Of a DNA stretch of 64,000 nucleotides, positions 53,136 to 62,820 are shown piece by piece; the stretch's first letter is position 1; each line of letters begins with the position of its first letter. Under the pieces are notes generated by a model. It searched no databases and had not been told where the DNA came from. It saw nothing but the letters and a program-made list of their open reading frames with translations. The stretch comes from Aplectana chamaeleonis (taxonomy: Eukaryota > Nematoda > Chromadorea > Rhabditida > Cosmocercidae). The stretch spans positions 186,001-250,000 of the forward strand of contig JAPDOI010000291.1 of assembly GCA_029168955.1 (NCBI GenBank), written 5' to 3'. Made by a program: the position numbers and the translations under genes.

Positions 53136-53544
53136 CGTTCAGTCCGCAGAGTGCACGCTGATTGCGAAATCTAGCTGCGGCGCAGTTGCGAGCATCCTCA
53201 GGCAGGGATGTGGGATCATCCGTGCACCAAAGGCGAAAACCTCCCAGGGGCGGCATGCATGAACGCAGAAAACGGTGTCAGGGAGCCGCTCCGCGTGCCA
53301 TGCGCGCAGCGTCGAGCAACGGGGTGGCCCCGAAAATCAGGCACCTCAATACATGACACGAAATTCGTGGCCGCCCCGTTGCTCGACGCTGCGCGCATGG
53401 CACGCGGAGCGGCTCCCTGACACCGTTCGCTGCGTTCATGCATGCCGCCCCAGGTGATCGGTGATCCCACATCCCTGTCTGAGGAAGCTCGCAAACGCGC
53501 CGCAGCTAGCTTTCGCAATCAGCGTGCGCCTTGCGGACTGAACG
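53136..53544. mobile_element. Fold-back element, about 410 bp with arms of about 180 bp
   Basis: Left arm (about 53,136-53,329) begins CGTTCAGTCCGCA and right arm (about 53,369-53,544) ends TGCGGACTGAACG. Shared internal blocks are CAGGGATGTGGGATCA, GGCGGCATGCATGAACGCAG, CGGTGTCAGGGAGCCGCTCC and GCGTGCCATGCGCGCAGCGTC. The loop is about 39 nt. It is GC-rich, unlike its flanks. Open frames on both strands are mirror images caused by the palindrome. No transposase and no clear target duplication. Confidence 0.88.
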
Positions 53545-55157
53545 ACAATGCGACATTTTTTAAAAGTGTCCGAAAAATAGGTGGACCTACTCTTTCGTTC
53601 AAAGCAAAAACCACTCTGCTCCTTTGCGTACGTGAGCGGAGCGAAGTAAAAGATATTGAGAGAATGTAAAATAGAATTCGGAGCAGCACACATGTGATGA
53701 TTCCCTGCGAATTTCGTTTCAAAATAGATGGATTCCAATGAAATGCTCTGCAGACGTAGCTGTTTCATAATGATGTACAGCCTGCGATTCTCTTTTCTAA
53801 ATTCGGAATTTGTTGATTTGCTAAAACTTGACTGAGCACTTCACTCAGAAGCGCTAGACGAACACCAGCAAAAAGCTTTTACGACCAAATCTCGACAGAA
53901 ACGGGAGGCTCGGTAGGAAATTCAAATTTCAACTAACTAGGTAACCTCGTATGGTGTTCCTCCGGGTCGGAAAGCTGATGCATATTTTCTAATCAGTTCC
54001 GGCACGCTCTCTCCGATTCTGAACTTGGGTTTATGCTGCAGACGTCTGCAAAAAATGATGTAGTCTGTCAAATTTCGTCTTTCCTGCAGCTGAGCTGAAC
54101 GTGACGTTTGTACATGGTTCTTGGATGAATTTGGCTAAAAAGTTCAGCGAAGTTTTACTTGACGTACTGAGCTCGAATTCCAAATGAGTTTCCTTATTTT
54201 CAAAAGATGTTGGGAATCGGTGAGGTACAGATTTGAAAATACCATAAGCCTCCAAGTGTTTTTTAAACGACTTATTTTTCTATCAAGAATGCGCATCAGT
54301 GTTTGAAAAATCCGGAAACCCTCCAACCTCACAATTGTGTTTAGCGCCCAAAACCACCCCACTGATCGAATGTTGAGTGAAGACACATTTTTCAAACATT
54401 GCGTTTTGGACGTTTTGAACTTTGTTTAGACCTCTAACAGCGGTTCAAAAGTAATGTTCCAGATTTCACTCAAAATCCTTCCAGGTGGGTTATTTGGGGC
54501 GCTGATCACGATTCTGGGTTTATATGTCGGTTTTTCAAAGTTTTCGACTTGATTCGCTCAAAGCTTCCCATCGGGGGAAAATGTGATGGCAAATCGCAAC
54601 ATTTGACGATTTCCGGAGTGCTACGATAGACATGGCTCAAATTATTGCTCTGGGGGTTATTTGCAGTGCTTAACACGAATTTTATTACAAATATTGTATG
54701 TGGTTAATTAATATTACTTGCTTATTATATGTGGTTTGATTGGGATAACCGCGATCGTTTTTACAACCCGATAACACTACTTTGAATAAAAAAAACATTC
54801 ATGATTACATGCTGATGCATTGATTCTGCTCATTGCTCAGTATGTTCTTATTCGGTATGTTCTTCTTGCGGATTGTGTCCGTATACAGACTACAAAGCAC
54901 ATTCTGCTCTATATCAGTTCTTTCTTTTCTCATAAGAATCCCGAAAAGTGTTTCAAATATGCGGAGCAATAACAAGTGTTTCAGTAACTAAGGAGGAATA
55001 ATCAGAACACAAGCTTTCTCCTGCAATGCCAATATGCGCGCTGAAACAGAAAACGCTGAGAATGAGGCGTGGCGAACGCGCTGTAGCGCGTGACTCTGCC
55101 GCGGAGTCTTTTCTCTGCGCTCTAGCCCATCGGCCTGAACGTCCCACACCCTTTTTC
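53545..55157. other. Intergenic DNA, no supported gene
   Basis: AT-rich sequence with short, unsupported open frames (longest 110 codons, partly in the fold-back). No element termini recognised. Confidence 0.5.
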
Positions 55158-55323
55158 GGGTTGTCGTCTTGCGGCGCCAAACAGTGATGGGATTGAGAGA
55201 ATCGGAGGGAACGACTAAGCAGCGCCATTGGTTATAGAAGTGGCGCCGACCAATAGCAGTACCTAGCCCCTCCCTCCTATTCGCCCACCCTCCTCATTGT
55301 TTGGTGCCACAAGACGACCACCC
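55158..55323. repeat. Imperfect inverted repeat with inward CCAAT motifs
   Basis: Outer ends GGGTTGTCGTCTTGCGGC and, on the other side, GCCACAAGACGACCACCC. The arms pair imperfectly through CCAAACA(G/A)TGA and G/C-rich blocks to the centre, where ATTGGTTATAG faces CGACCAATAGC. Arms are about 70-75 nt. The two CCAAT-type boxes in opposite orientation could suggest a regulatory hairpin, but a MITE remnant is the simpler reading. Confidence 0.7.
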
Positions 55324-55433
55324 TACCTTTTAGCCAAGCTTCAAAAGCGCTTATATTTTCGTTCAGCGGTGTCCGCAGCAACATCCGATGTCAGATTCGG
55401 AGACAGCGGGCCAGAACATACCAGAAAACACTC

Positions 55434-55580
<147 letters not shown>

Positions 55581-55582
55581 TA

Positions 55583-57148
55583 CAGTGCGTTTCATAATTA
55601 TAGGACACCCTCAAATTTCACTCTAACACTTTTACCGTTAACGATGGAGCTTTGCCGCCAAAACTGTTGTGATTAGCATGAAAAATAACCATTATGGTCA
55701 ACTTCCCATATTTCACGAGCTCTTCATCTTTTTTAGAACACAACGTTTCATTTTTTGGACTGTTTCATAATTATAGGACACTTTAGGTAATGTACAGGTT
55801 TCTTGCTCATACCAACGGAATAGCGATACATTCTAGCAAATATGGAATTCGCCATGCTCCATTAATGTATACAGATGTTATTGGGTCTTTCTTGAGAGTT
55901 TCTGGAGAACTCTTAAGTTGGTTCGCTCGTACTCCTCTAGAACAACACGCTTGCTCACTTCCACAGCCTAAACCTGACTATGGCCAGCATTAAATCTACG
56001 CCTCAGTGTACCTTTACGGTATTTCTTGAAGTTCTGGTTAGGAATACATGTTGGCTCTTCCAATACAGCCACGTCTTGTCTGCCCGAGTACGTCTTTCAG
56101 GACTGATGCGCTTGAACCCTCGCCCTGTCTCGCTTGCCTACGAAGATTGGCCGTAGCCTTCCACTCGAAAATAGCAAAATACACTGCGCCAGCACTTTAT
56201 GGCACTTAATACAAACTATTCGAGTAGAATCCAAGGCTAGCTTACGCTTTCAAGCCTCACAGAACGCTTCGATAAACATCAGCGACACTAAAGAAGTTTC
56301 ATTCAGAGGACTATCGTGGTCCTTCGGTGGTATCATGCCAGTAGCATGTTTGTCTACACCATTCACCCAAGTTGAACTTATTCTTGTTTGAACACATCAT
56401 CTAGAAAGGAATCAACTCTTCAGATCAAATCAATCCTTTCCAAGAACACCGATCAGGCAGCTCAACTTCCCCGAGCCGATTGCCTTGTTAAGCTGAGCCA
56501 AATTGAACCAAGTCATCTCGTGAATCTCTCCAAACAAAGACACCTTCTTTTTCGCTGTTTATCCGATGTTGAGCTTCACAAAATTACCGTCTAATGGTTG
56601 TGCAAGGATGCTCAACCCCGAATTCTGAGTGAGTCTGGTCCTGGCCCGCGTACGCTTCATTAAGAATTCGCTTCAAATCATGACCAATGGGTCTCGTCAA
56701 ACTTTCTGGTTGCGACCTCTGTCTATTTTATCCTGGCACGTCGAGCCATCAGCAAATGGCGGCCATACAAGAGTGGAAAAGTGATGTGTAAGAGGACTGC
56801 GAACAAACCAACACGATAGTCTTCTAAAAGACGTCCAGGAAGTGTCTTCAATCACCTGAATGAGGTGTAAAACAGAGACAGAGAACATATTCGCCATGAA
56901 ACTGACGTTAGTTCGCTCGTATGAGCAAGAAAAATGCGGATCGTCTAAGGTGTCATGTAATTATGAAACAATCCAAAAAACGAAAAGTTGTGTTCTAAAA
57001 AAGACGAGATGCTCACGTGATCTGAAAATATGAGTATGAAGGTGATTTCTCAAGCTGATTACTATAGTTTTGACAGAAAAGCCCCATCGATAACGGTAGA
57101 AGTGTTATAGGGAAATTCGAGGGTGTCCTATATTCATGAAACGCACTG
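55583..57148. mobile_element. Tc1/mariner-like element with long terminal inverted repeats (about 1.57 kb)
   Basis: The ends are CAGTGCGTTTCAT... and its complement ...ATGAAACGCACTG, each flanked by TA (55,581-55,582 and 57,149-57,150), the target duplication of the Tc1/mariner superfamily. The inverted repeats run about 235 bp (55,583-55,820 and 56,910-57,148), sharing AGGACACCCTC, ACCGTTA(A)CGATGG, TTGTGTTCTAAAA (complement), GGACTGTTTCATAATTATAG and TTTCTTGCTCATAC. The 1.1-kb interior has only short frames (67, 85 and 68 codons, plus strand). One, 56,134-56,391, contains GLSWSFGGIM, weakly like the GGG(S)VMVWGGI stretch of these transposases, but I see no D,D34(D/E) triad. Length is close to an intact Tc1-type element, so this is probably a decayed full-length copy. 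Confidence 0.85.
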
Positions 57149-57205
57149 TATTAATAATAATCACTCACTCACTCATCCCGTTAGCTGGCGGCTGGCGGAG
57201 CAGGA

Positions 57206-57899
57206 TTACCTCTCAACCAGTACTGTGGGTGCCATAGGAGCTCTTGTAGCCTGAACGATACGCTTCCATTCAGTACGGTCCGCAGCAACTATTCTAGCAT
57301 TAAGGACACTGCACCGTTGGGAATTCAGATCCGCCTCGACTTGCTTCAACCACGTCTTTTACGGGGCTGCTCTCTCAACCTTCCACAGTGCAGGGCGCTC
57401 TCTCCATAACAATCTGTGCGGAAGTCGGTTTGTTTCCATTCTGCATACGTGCCCGAACCAGCGCAGCCTTCGCGTTCGAAATTGTTCTTCCATCGTGAGC
57501 TGATGGTCGCAAGTGTCTCGGATAACGTCGTTCCGTATTCGATCTCTCAAAGTTATCCCGAGGATTTGCCGCAAACACCGCGTTTGGAAGACCTCCAGCC
57601 TGCTGTGATCCGACTTCAGCAACGTCCACAACTCTGACCCGTAGAGTAGGATTGGCACTATGAGCGCGCGAAACATCCGGATCTTTGTCTTGATTGACAC
57701 ATTACCCTTCTTCCATGAACACCAGCCCAGCGAAGCGAAAGCAGCCGACGCCTGCCCAATCCTGCACAGTATCTCCGATGTAGCCACTACCTTTCGCTCT
57801 TGCACCACCGATCCGATGTACTTGAACTCCTTGACTTGCTAAAGTTCAGCTCCCTCGAAGAACACAGAAGCACGTAAACCGTCCGACGTCATGACTTTC
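57206..57899 (-). pseudogene. LINE C-terminal region, shifted frame with two stops
   Basis: Continues the polymerase ORF after the frameshift. A TAG at 57,839-57,841 interrupts ...FFEGAEL / QVKEFKYIGSVVQ. Then ALIVPILLYGSELWTL, QTRCLRQILGITLRDRIRN and FRTRRLRWFGHVCRM are readable, the conserved tail found after the polymerase in RTE-type elements. A TAA at 57,359-57,361 interrupts VERAAP / KTWLKQVEADL, and the tail ends ...RAPMAPTVLVER at a TAA at 57,206-57,208, probably the original stop. It may bind nucleic acid, but its function is not defined by the sequence. Confidence 0.88.
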
Positions 57900-59304
57900 A
57901 CGTCTTCTCCTTATTACTACGCAGCGCATACGATTCCGCGATTTGTGCCATATCATTCAACAAAAGCGGGGCTTCCATGTCAGTATCGGTGAACACTGCG
58001 CTGTCGTCCGCAAACATCAAATCCGTGACAAAATCGTTATCGCTAAATTGTACCCCTCTTCTATTTTCCAAGGTCTTTCTCATAATAGCATCGACCACGG
58101 TATTAAAGAGGAGCGGCGAAATCACATCTCCCTGCCGGACGCCTGCATCGACTCTGAATTCTTCGGATAGCTTGTTTCCGACGCGGACACAGCTAGTTGA
58201 ACCTCTATACATTTCCTGCAGAAGCATCACGATTTTTCCTAGCATATGTTCGCATTCCATCGATCTCCATAAGGCGGGCCAGTGCACGCAATCGAATGCA
58301 GACTTGAAGTCTATGAAGGTGATAACGACGCGCTTTCCACAGCGGATCCTTTCCTCCATAACTTGACGAAGTGTGAAAATTTGATCGCTGCATCCTCGAC
58401 CCGGACGAAAACCTGCTTGTTCTCCGCGACAGGTACTCTCCCGATGGCGTTGAAGTCTGGACTGGATAGTTCTCGTAAATACTTTACCAACAATCGACAA
58501 CAGGCTGATCCCGCGATAGTTTTTACAGTCTTTGGCATCGCCCTTCTTATGGGTAGGCACGACAATAGCCTTTTTCCAGGTAGATGGCACGCTCTCTGTC
58601 CGCCATATGCGCGTGATTACCTGATGCAACTGACGCAGTAGAACATCTCTTCCTGCCTCGATGACCTCAGCAGTGACATTGTCAACACCGGACGCCTTTC
58701 CATTTTTTAGCGACTTGATTGCCGCCTTCACTTCTTCCGCAGTGGTTTCCGAGTCAAGCGCTGTCTCCTCTGGTACCTCAACTAGAATCGGTTGGACCAG
58801 TGGACCTTGTGGTGCAACGTGAGTATAGAGTTCACTGAAGAACTGCCTCCATCGCAACAGACGCTCATCTGCTGATCGCACTAAAGACCCATCCGTGTTC
58901 CTGATGGAATCGCTCATGGGCTTGGTCTTCTTTCTGAGACGGTTGAGTGTGCTGTACAATGTGCGATAGTCGTTCCTTCCGACTGCCTCCTCCACTTCGT
59001 CTGCTACCTTATTCCAGTACGACTCCCGCTCTTTTTTCAACTTTCGACGAAGCTCCTGACACAAATGCCGATACCGTCCAAAGTCTGTTAGTTTCACTGG
59101 CTTCCGCTCGTCCACGAGACGGAGAGAATCGTCCGATATCCAGAGCTGCGTTCGCCGGCGAATAACAGGGTAGAGAGGCTCTGCGCATTCAAGAGCGACT
59201 TCAACTGTCTGCTTCTCGTGCTCGTCTACAGACAAGGCATCTTCCAGAACCGCGAACCGATTCGACAGCGCGAGTTGAAATGTTTCTTTTGTTCCTGGCG
59301 CCAT
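57898..59304 (-). pseudogene. LINE reverse-transcriptase domain
   Basis: A 468-codon frame in phase with the endonuclease upstream. The first 190 residues are a basic, helical linker; the polymerase follows. Motifs: KNYRGISLLSIVGKVF (about 261-276, fingers), EQAGFRPGRGCSDQIF (295-310), FIDFKSAFD (330-338, motif A aspartate), GVRQGDVISPLLF (388-400, motif B) and FADD (431-434, motif C). All polymerase aspartates are present. The frame ends at a TGA after NKEKT because of a frameshift near 57,900. In the adjacent frame the protein continues KVMTSDGLRASVFFEGAEL. It would reverse-transcribe its own RNA at the nicked target. Confidence 0.94.
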
Positions 59305-60132
59305 CTATTGTGACCAGTCGAGTTTCTTTCTAGGGGGCTCCTCACGCCTAGGTCGTCGTAATTGAAGCTGCATTACTGTACGCAAGAGATAATGGTCGGA
59401 TCCATAATCAGGCCCTCTCATGGCTCGCGCATCTTTCAATGATGATCTAAAACGTGAGTTTATCAGCACGTAGTCCAAGGTGGTCACATCTCGTCCAGTT
59501 GGATTCCTCCATGTTAACTGATGCTTCCTGGGGTGCAGGAATTGACTGTAACCATTCGCAAGCTTGTAGAACGCAGCGAAGGAGAGTAGGCGTAGCTCAT
59601 TATCGTTTATTTCGTCCACGCTGAACCTGCCCAACCCTCCTTCCCAGCCTGTTCTGTCACAACCGACTCTTGCGTTGAAATCACCCGCTACAATGGTGAC
59701 ATCGGTTTTCGGGACAGTATTCAGCACGTCCTGGAGTTGGGTGTAGAACTCGTTCTTGTCAACGTCAGAACTTGGCTCCGTCGGTGCATAGATGAACACG
59801 ACATGGGTCTTGATCGTTCCGCTCAAAACAAGAACCGCGATCCTGCCAGAAATCGGCTGAAATGAAACAACGCTTCCAGCTGCGCGACTGCCTAGCATAA
59901 ATCCAACACCATTGCGATGTCCGTCATCACAGAAATAGTACAGCACCATCTTTTCGCTACTCTCCGGCACCTGAATGGTCACCGTTCCACGTCCGCTCAT
60001 CCTCAGCTCGAAAAGTGCAGCAATCGATATGTTGGACCTTGACAACTCTCTTGCTATTATCTCTTTCTGACCGACGCAGTGTCCCGTTCGCACATTCCAT
60101 GCTCCAATCCTCAGCTCCATCTTAGGAGTCAC
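59305..60132 (-). pseudogene. LINE endonuclease domain (APE type)
   Basis: A 275-codon frame starting at an ATG just inside the 5' leader. It encodes the endonuclease/exonuclease/phosphatase fold that nicks target DNA for target-primed reverse transcription. Visible active-site residues in family order: N13 (GAWNVRTG), E42 (FELRM), Y115 (FIYAPTE), D151 and N153 (VAGDFNARVG), D220 (TLDYVLI) and D246-H247 (GSDHYLL), so the catalytic set looks complete. It ends ...RKKLDWSQ at a TAG that is directly followed, in the same frame, by the ATG of the polymerase frame. The stop therefore looks like a nonsense mutation (for example CAG to TAG) in a once continuous polyprotein. Confidence 0.93.
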
Positions 60133-60343
60133 CAGTCATCCTCCGTTTTGGCCAGTAGTATTCTTCTCACCAACACCCTGGTTCCCTAGTGTTGGCGCAT
60201 CGGCTGCCCCGGATGCGGTAGCTTCTTCGTTGTTTCCCTAGAAACTTTCCATGGTTACCACCTAAGTTTTCCAGCCCGTCGGTAGTACGGGGGCCAACCC
60301 TCCTCTTTTCTCATCCGGGCTTGGGACCGGCAATGGCGGAGTT
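60133..60343 (-). other. LINE 5' leader
   Basis: About 210 bp upstream of the endonuclease ATG, on the minus strand. It begins CAACTCCGCCATTGCCGG, followed by TCCCAAGCCCGGATG and AGAGGAGGGTTGG, and abuts the (ATA)n microsatellite. RTE-type promoters are internal, so this leader may hold the promoter; no element can be named from the sequence alone. Confidence 0.6.
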
Positions 60344-60453
<110 letters not shown>

Positions 60454-60455
60454 CA

Positions 60456-61052
60456 ATAAAGCGAAAGAGGTTTGGTTCGCGTCAGAAACGTTCCAACAAA
60501 AAGGGAACAATAGGTAAGTAGAATAAGGAGAGTCTGCAAAAAGTGTACAATATTCTTTAAAAGTAGTTTTCTTGGCCGATACTTTTGAACAGCGAAAAGA
60601 AGCTGTTGCGGTGTTCTACACGGAAGCACTCTGTGGTTCCAAATATGGTCTTGACTACGCGAGAACCGTTAAAATGTATGTGCATGTAAGCGTAATACTT
60701 ACCATCAGAATAGAAGATGATGTTGGAAAGACATATACAGATGGTTAGGTCTAGATGTAAGGAGAAGTGAAACTATAGAATACGAAAAACAGCATTAAGT
60801 AAGAGTAATCCCGAAAAATATTGTGAAACGAATGGAAGCCCTTTTCCGAAAGACACCTAACTCTTTCTCGTAAAGTACCACAACGGTTTTTTTTTTCGCT
60901 GTTTAGAAGTTTTTACCAAGAAAACTACTCTCAAAGAATCTTGCCCACTTTTCGTACACTCCTCATTCTACCTACCTATTGTTTACTTTTTGTTGGAACG
61001 TTTCTGTCGCTAACCAAACCTCTTTTGCTTGGAGGACCCCTTTTTGATAGAA
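60456..61052. mobile_element. Inverted-repeat element (about 600 bp), left end truncated
   Basis: Left arm (about 60,456-60,640) reads AAGCGAAAGAGGTTTGG, AGAAACGTTCCAACAAAAAG, AGTAGAATAAGGAGAG and GGTGTTCTACACGG. The right arm (about 60,876-61,050) is the reverse complement (CCTCATTCTACCTACC, TTTTTGTTGGAACGTTTCTG, CCAAACCTCTTTTGCTTGG). The right end continues GAGGACCCCTTTTTGATAG, but the left end stops at AAGCG against the microsatellite. The left terminus therefore seems lost to the microsatellite/LINE insertion. The interior has no coding frame. A solo copy of an arm lies at 52,125-52,330. Confidence 0.75.
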
Positions 61053-61188
61053 TTGTTTACTTTTTCTTACGAAGTATCATCCCCGGACAACCTTGAATAT
61101 TTTTCAAATAGCATTGATTGCTATAATAATCAGTCAGTAACAAACTTGTCGTGCGAGCTACAAATGATGCGCTGCTCACTTTCCCCGA

Positions 61189-61555
61189 CGTCTTGATGAC
61201 GTCATCAGATGCTCTATGCGCTTTCCGCAACGTCCTGCTGACGTCATGGGATGCCCTATGTATTTGGCACGACGTCCTGATGACGTCATGTGATGCCCTA
61301 TTTAGTTGGCACGACATCATGATGAAGTCACCAGGTGCCCTATGTACTTGGCACTACGTCCTGATGAAGTCATCGGACGACCTATGCGCTGTCCGCAACG
61401 TCCTGCTGACGTCATGGGATGCCCTATGTACTTGGCACGACGTCCTGATGACGTCATGAGATGCCCTATGTAGTTGGCACGACATCATGATGACGTCATC
61501 AGAAGCCCTATGTACTTGGTACGACGTCCTGATGACGTGATCAGATGCACCAAGC
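61189..61555. repeat. 42-bp minisatellite with TGACGTCA units and a 168-bp higher-order repeat
   Basis: Nine units (eight full, one partial) with boundaries at 61,189, 61,231, 61,273, 61,315, 61,357, 61,399, 61,441, 61,483 and 61,525, exactly 42 bp apart. Most carry TGACGTCA, the palindromic CRE/bZIP consensus, followed by GATGCCCTATGTA-type sequence. Units 1 and 5 share GCGCT(T/G)TCCGCAA, 2 and 6 share CTGCTGACGTCATGGGATG, 3 and 7 share TAGTTGGCACGA, and 4 and 8 share CATCATGATGA, so a four-unit (168-bp) block has been duplicated. Sequence unrelated to the other arrays. The 14-residue periodic frames on both strands are by-products. Confidence 0.95.
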
Positions 61556-62411
61556 CCATGAGTGAAGGGAGCAGGGTACCCAACGATTCCCATGCAAACG
61601 GTTTTCTTAGGCGCTAAAGGTAATTTTCAAGTATTAGACTAATCCAAAATACTATCCAAAGCAGCTTGCACTCTACCGTGATCCTCGTCGCTTTCCAATA
61701 CCCGATGAAATTTAGGATCGTCGGCAAATTATTTGTATTCGACGCCACACAGTTCCATAATACTAGGAAGCTCAGCTGAGTTCAGCGCAAACAGGATAGG
61801 GGATATGACTCGACCTTGAGGAACGCCACTAATTACTGGTCCAGTAGAAGATAAGCTATTCTCGATTTTAACATGGGAAGTTCTTTTGGAAAGATACTCT
61901 CTCAACCAAGTGACCATCAATGGATGAAACCTCAAGAATGTGACTTTATGCCACAGCATCGAGTGGTCCACTTTATCGAACGCTTTCGAAAAGTCAAAAT
62001 AGGCGACATCAAAGGCTTTCTTTGCATCCATGCTCTCACTCCCGTCATTTATACACTCGAAAAGATTCGTTTCCGCGCTGGCACAAAGTAATGCTGGTTG
62101 GCGGGGATAATGTCGTTGCGTTACAGGGGTGCGTTCCAAGAACATTTCCATGGCAAAAGGCTTCCATGGAAACGTAGCAACACCGTCCTGGGAACAATCT
62201 ACATTTATAATTCGTAGCCATGGGAAGCAAACTTGTCGATGGAAAGGCTATTTGTCCTCCAACGGCGTCCTGGCAACAATCTTGGAACGCACCCCAGATG
62301 ATCCATCATATGTCTTTTTAATATTTTTCTGAAAATTCTACAGAACAGCGAAGTAATGCTAGTCGGTCTGTAACTCTCAACTGAACTGGCTGGCTCTTTT
62401 TTGAGAGGGGT
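61543..62411 (-). pseudogene. CR1/Jockey-type LINE reverse-transcriptase relic B
   Basis: Degenerate polymerase fragment on the minus strand. From 62,411 it reads KTPLKKEPASSVESYRP, TSITSLFCRIFRKILKR, HMMDHL; it is then interrupted by a 173-bp insertion (62,125-62,297). It resumes with IIPANQHYFVPAR, shifts frame, and continues YFDFSKAFDKVDHSMLW (motif A), SGVPQGRVISPILF (motif B), a stop, FADDPKFHRVLESDEDHG (motif C) and RVQAALDSILD. Two tryptophan codons appear to have become stops (LD*SNT*KLPLAPKKT). The last readable part, MGIVGYPAPFTHGLGASD, ends where the 42-bp array begins. It has the same family signature as relic A at 50,343. Confidence 0.88.
62125..62297. mobile_element. Small MITE inserted in LINE relic B (about 173 bp)
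   Basis: Terminal inverted repeats GGGGTGCGTTCCAAGA and TCTTGGAACGCACCCC (16-17 bp), with partially complementary internal sequence (GGCTTCCATGGAAACG, CGTAGCCATGGGAAGC). It splits a reverse-transcriptase reading between HMMDHL and IIPANQHYF, which shows it is an insertion. The class is uncertain; the outer CAGGGGTG would fit a hAT-type end, but no 8-bp duplication is convincing. Confidence 0.75.
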
Positions 62412-62820
62412 CTTAAAGGCAAGGTCCGGTCAAATTTTGACACTATCGAAATTTGGGTTAAATAGATTGGGCTGGCCTAGCTGAACATCGTCTGAACGTT
62501 TCACGAACTCTGAGTCCTTAGTTCTGGAGAAAACAACCTCGAAGTCAGGGATTACGGTATTCATAGCATGATAATCATGGCTGGAATGACCGATAATTAC
62601 ACAGCACTTTTGAAGAATGCGTGAACAAGCGCTAAAATATGGACGATGGCCACACTTTTCTGACTTTTCTGGATCATCGGCTCACGGAAGTGGCTGAAAT
62701 AACTTGAAGAAGACCGGTTTTTACGCAGTTTTCGCATGTACCTTGGGACTACCTGTAGCAAGAGCACCGATTTAGCGGGAAATCTCAAAATCGAAATTCT
62801 GCCCGGACCCTGCCTTCAAC
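62412..62820. mobile_element. MITE with TTAAAGGCA terminus (about 409 bp)
   Basis: Left end TTAAAGGCAAGGTCCGGTCA; right end, reverse complemented, TTGAAGGCAGGGTCCGGGCA, followed by similar AAATTT sequence on both sides (inverted repeats about 28 bp). The interior has no coding frame. The left TTAA fits piggyBac-type targeting; the right end has one change. It bounds LINE relic B on its 5' side, so it may have inserted into that relic. Confidence 0.72.

Larger units (their letters stand above)
57161..60343 (-). mobile_element. RTE-like LINE, near full length, inactivated
   Basis: Non-LTR retrotransposon of about 3.2 kb on the minus strand: 5' leader (60,133-60,343), an apurinic-type endonuclease, a reverse transcriptase and a C-terminal tail (to 57,206), then a short 3' end with GAGTGAGTGAGTGA and ATTATTATTAATA. 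One translation frame links endonuclease to polymerase with only a TAG between them, so the ancestor had a single ORF of roughly 960-980 codons, the size usual for RTE-type elements. Lesions: TAG at 59,305-59,307, a frameshift near 57,900, TAG at 57,839-57,841 and TAA at 57,359-57,361. (AAT)n microsatellites lie at both ends. The clade assignment rests on domain order, length and simple-repeat 3' end; it needs a tree. Confidence 0.92.

Noticed and set aside
53162..53518. Arginine/alanine-rich frames on both strands
   Set aside because: Mirror images produced by the fold-back element.
56697..56897. Minus-strand frame in the Tc1-like element as transposase
   Set aside because: Short (66 codons) and without helix-turn-helix or DDE-type motifs.
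57161..60343. R4/Dong-clade LINE, suggested by flanking TAA repeats
   Set aside because: The element has an N-terminal APE-type endonuclease, whereas R4/Dong elements use a C-terminal restriction-like endonuclease.
61151..61459. 102-codon plus-strand frame
   Set aside because: 14-residue periodic translation of the TGACGTCA minisatellite.
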